From: Bacillota bacterium
GTDB lineage: Bacteria; Bacillota; Clostridia; Christensenellales; CAG-138
Length of the DNA: 7,268 nucleotides
NCBI GenBank assembly: GCA_023393045.1
Contig: JAEWMV010000013.1
Span: 1 to 7,268 of the forward strand
Direction of reading: 5' to 3'
Shown: one piece after another, positions 6,454 to 7,268 of the stretch
Layout of the letters: each line of letters starts with the position of its first letter
How positions within the stretch are numbered: position 1 is the first letter of the stretch
Made by a program: the position numbers and the translations under genes
The notes under the pieces: generated by a model
Seen by the model: the letters and a program-made list of their open reading frames with translations, nothing else
The model's database searches: none
Told to the model about the DNA's origin: nothing

Positions 6454-7268
6454 GCGAGTTCCTCCTTGGAAAGCTGCGAGGACGCGATTTCCATATATTG
6501 GGGGCAGCTTGAGAGCAACTCCCTGTGTGTGCCGCGGCCCACGATTTTGCCGTCCTCCATGACGATGATCTGCTCGGCGTGCATGATGGTGTTGATGCGC
6601 TGGGCGATCACGATAATGGCGCTTTCGCCCGTATGCTCCGCAAGCGCGCGGCGCAGCTTGGCGTCCGTGCGGAAGTCGAGCGCGGAAAAACTGTCGTCAA
6701 ACACGAATATCTCCGGCTTTTTAACGAGGGCGCGCGCGATGGCGAGCCTTTGCTTCTGCCCGCCGGACACATTCGCGCCGCCTTGGGCGATCTCCGCCTC
6801 AAGCCCCTCGGGTTTCCCGCTGATGAACTCCATCGCCTGCGCAACCCCGGCGGCAACCTCAAGCTCCCCGTCTGCGGACTCCGGCCGCCCGTAACGCAGG
6901 TTGGAGGCGATGGTGCCGGAGAGCAGCGTGCCCTTCTGGGGAATATAGCCGATTTTCTCGCGCAGGTCGTGCTGGCGCACGTCCCGTACGTCCACGCCGT
7001 CCACGAGCACCTGCCCGCCCGTCGCGTCGTAAAAGCGCATGATGAGGCTCGCCACCGTGGACTTTCCGCTGCCCGTGGGGCCGATGATGGCCGTGGTTTC
7101 GCCCGGCCTCGCCGTGAAGGTGATGCCCGACACGGCGTCCTCCTCCGCATCGTTATAGCGGAAGGAGACGTTTTTGAATTCCACGAGGCCCTTCTTGCCG
7201 GAATCGAAGGGGACGGGCTTTTGGGGGTCCTTCACGGAGGACTCGGTATCGAGCACTTCCGCGATGCG
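6450..7268 (-). CDS. Heterodimeric ABC exporter, degenerate-site half-transporter, 5' part cut by window edge
   Basis: The visible 272 residues are the C-terminal nucleotide-binding domain; the frame is open to the right edge, and the membrane domain (about 300-350 residues in relatives) lies outside. The first residues, RIAEVLDTESS, are the usual linker between the two domains. Motifs: Walker A GPTGSGKS (codons 7082-7059), Q-loop in GYIPQKGTLLSGT, and signature VSGGQKQR (6770-6747). The Walker B reads FVFDD with Asp (6695-6693) instead of the catalytic Glu, and the switch His is Gln (6602-6600, IAQRINTI). This subunit therefore contributes the degenerate ATP site while giving a normal signature to the partner's active site. 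Its stop overlaps the next gene's ATG by 4 nt. A GTG at 7256 is an internal Val codon, not a start. Confidence 0.93.
   Translation of the reverse strand, partial: RIAEVLDTESSVKDPQKPVPFDSGKKGLVEFKNVSFRYNDAEEDAVSGITFTARPGETTAIIGPTGSGKSTVASLIMRFYDATGGQVLVDGVDVRDVRQHDLREKIGYIPQKGTLLSGTIASNLRYGRPESADGELEVAAGVAQAMEFISGKPEGLEAEIAQGGANVSGGQKQRLAIARALVKKPEIFVFDDSFSALDFRTDAKLRRALAEHTGESAIIVIAQRINTIMHAEQIIVMEDGKIVGRGTHRELLSSCPQYMEIASSQLSKEELA
6461..6467 (-). promoter_or_regulatory. Ribosome binding site of the second exporter gene
   Basis: The minus strand reads AAGGAGG, 7 nt before the ATG at 6453 and inside the last codons of the preceding exporter gene. This near-full anti-Shine-Dalgarno match fixes the start of the 630-aa subunit. 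It also contrasts with the regulator gene, which has none. Confidence 0.8.

Noticed and set aside
5974..6894. A 306-codon open frame on the plus strand across both exporter genes
   Set aside because: It is antisense to two well-supported genes, crosses their junction and has no recognisable motif.
7254..7256. GTG as a possible start of the right-edge exporter gene
   Set aside because: The frame stays open to the edge and the residues before it (RIAE) continue the conserved linker of ABC exporters, so the GTG is an internal Val codon.

Overview
The window looks like chromosomal DNA from a GC-rich member of the Firmicutes (Bacillota), probably a Clostridia-class anaerobe. The basis is the protein families present, strong Shine-Dalgarno sites at several starts, and G/C-ending codons (overall GC near 60% by eye). 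I cannot name a genus. All six genes lie on the minus strand and are tightly packed, so transcription runs from the right edge to the left edge. There is no RNA gene, CRISPR array, insertion sequence or phage gene.

Right part (7268 to 4561): two ABC half-exporter genes overlap by an ATGA. The first is cut by the window edge, leaving its nucleotide-binding domain. The second is complete (630 aa). Their motifs are complementary: the first has a degenerate Walker B (Asp for the catalytic Glu) and a Gln for the switch His but an intact SGGQ signature; the second has an intact Glu and His but a SQGQ signature. This is the pattern of a heterodimeric type IV (LmrCD / TM287-288 / BmrCD-like) exporter with one degenerate and one active ATP site. 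A 10-bp-stem terminator closes this operon.

Left part (4461 to the left edge): a complete Bce-type antimicrobial-peptide sensing and resistance module. An OmpR-family response regulator overlaps (ATGA) an intramembrane-sensing histidine kinase with almost no extracellular loop. About 100 bp later comes a BceA-type ATPase, which overlaps by 8 nt a BceB-type 10-TM FtsX-family permease with a large extracellular domain. The permease runs off the left edge, probably lacking only its last 15-20 residues. The intergenic gap before bceA holds a perfect TTACA-N4-TGTAA inverted repeat, the known BceR-type operator, followed by an extended -10 promoter with a poor -35. From family knowledge, BceAB would sense and detoxify a cell-wall-active peptide, signal its activity to the kinase, and the regulator would switch on bceAB.

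The most notable details are the predicted leaderless mRNA of the regulator (a perfect TATAAT ends 6 nt before the ATG and there is no Shine-Dalgarno), the operator with extra half-sites, and the asymmetric exporter. I see no convincing wholly new system; the families are known, while the ligand and the exporter's substrate are not.
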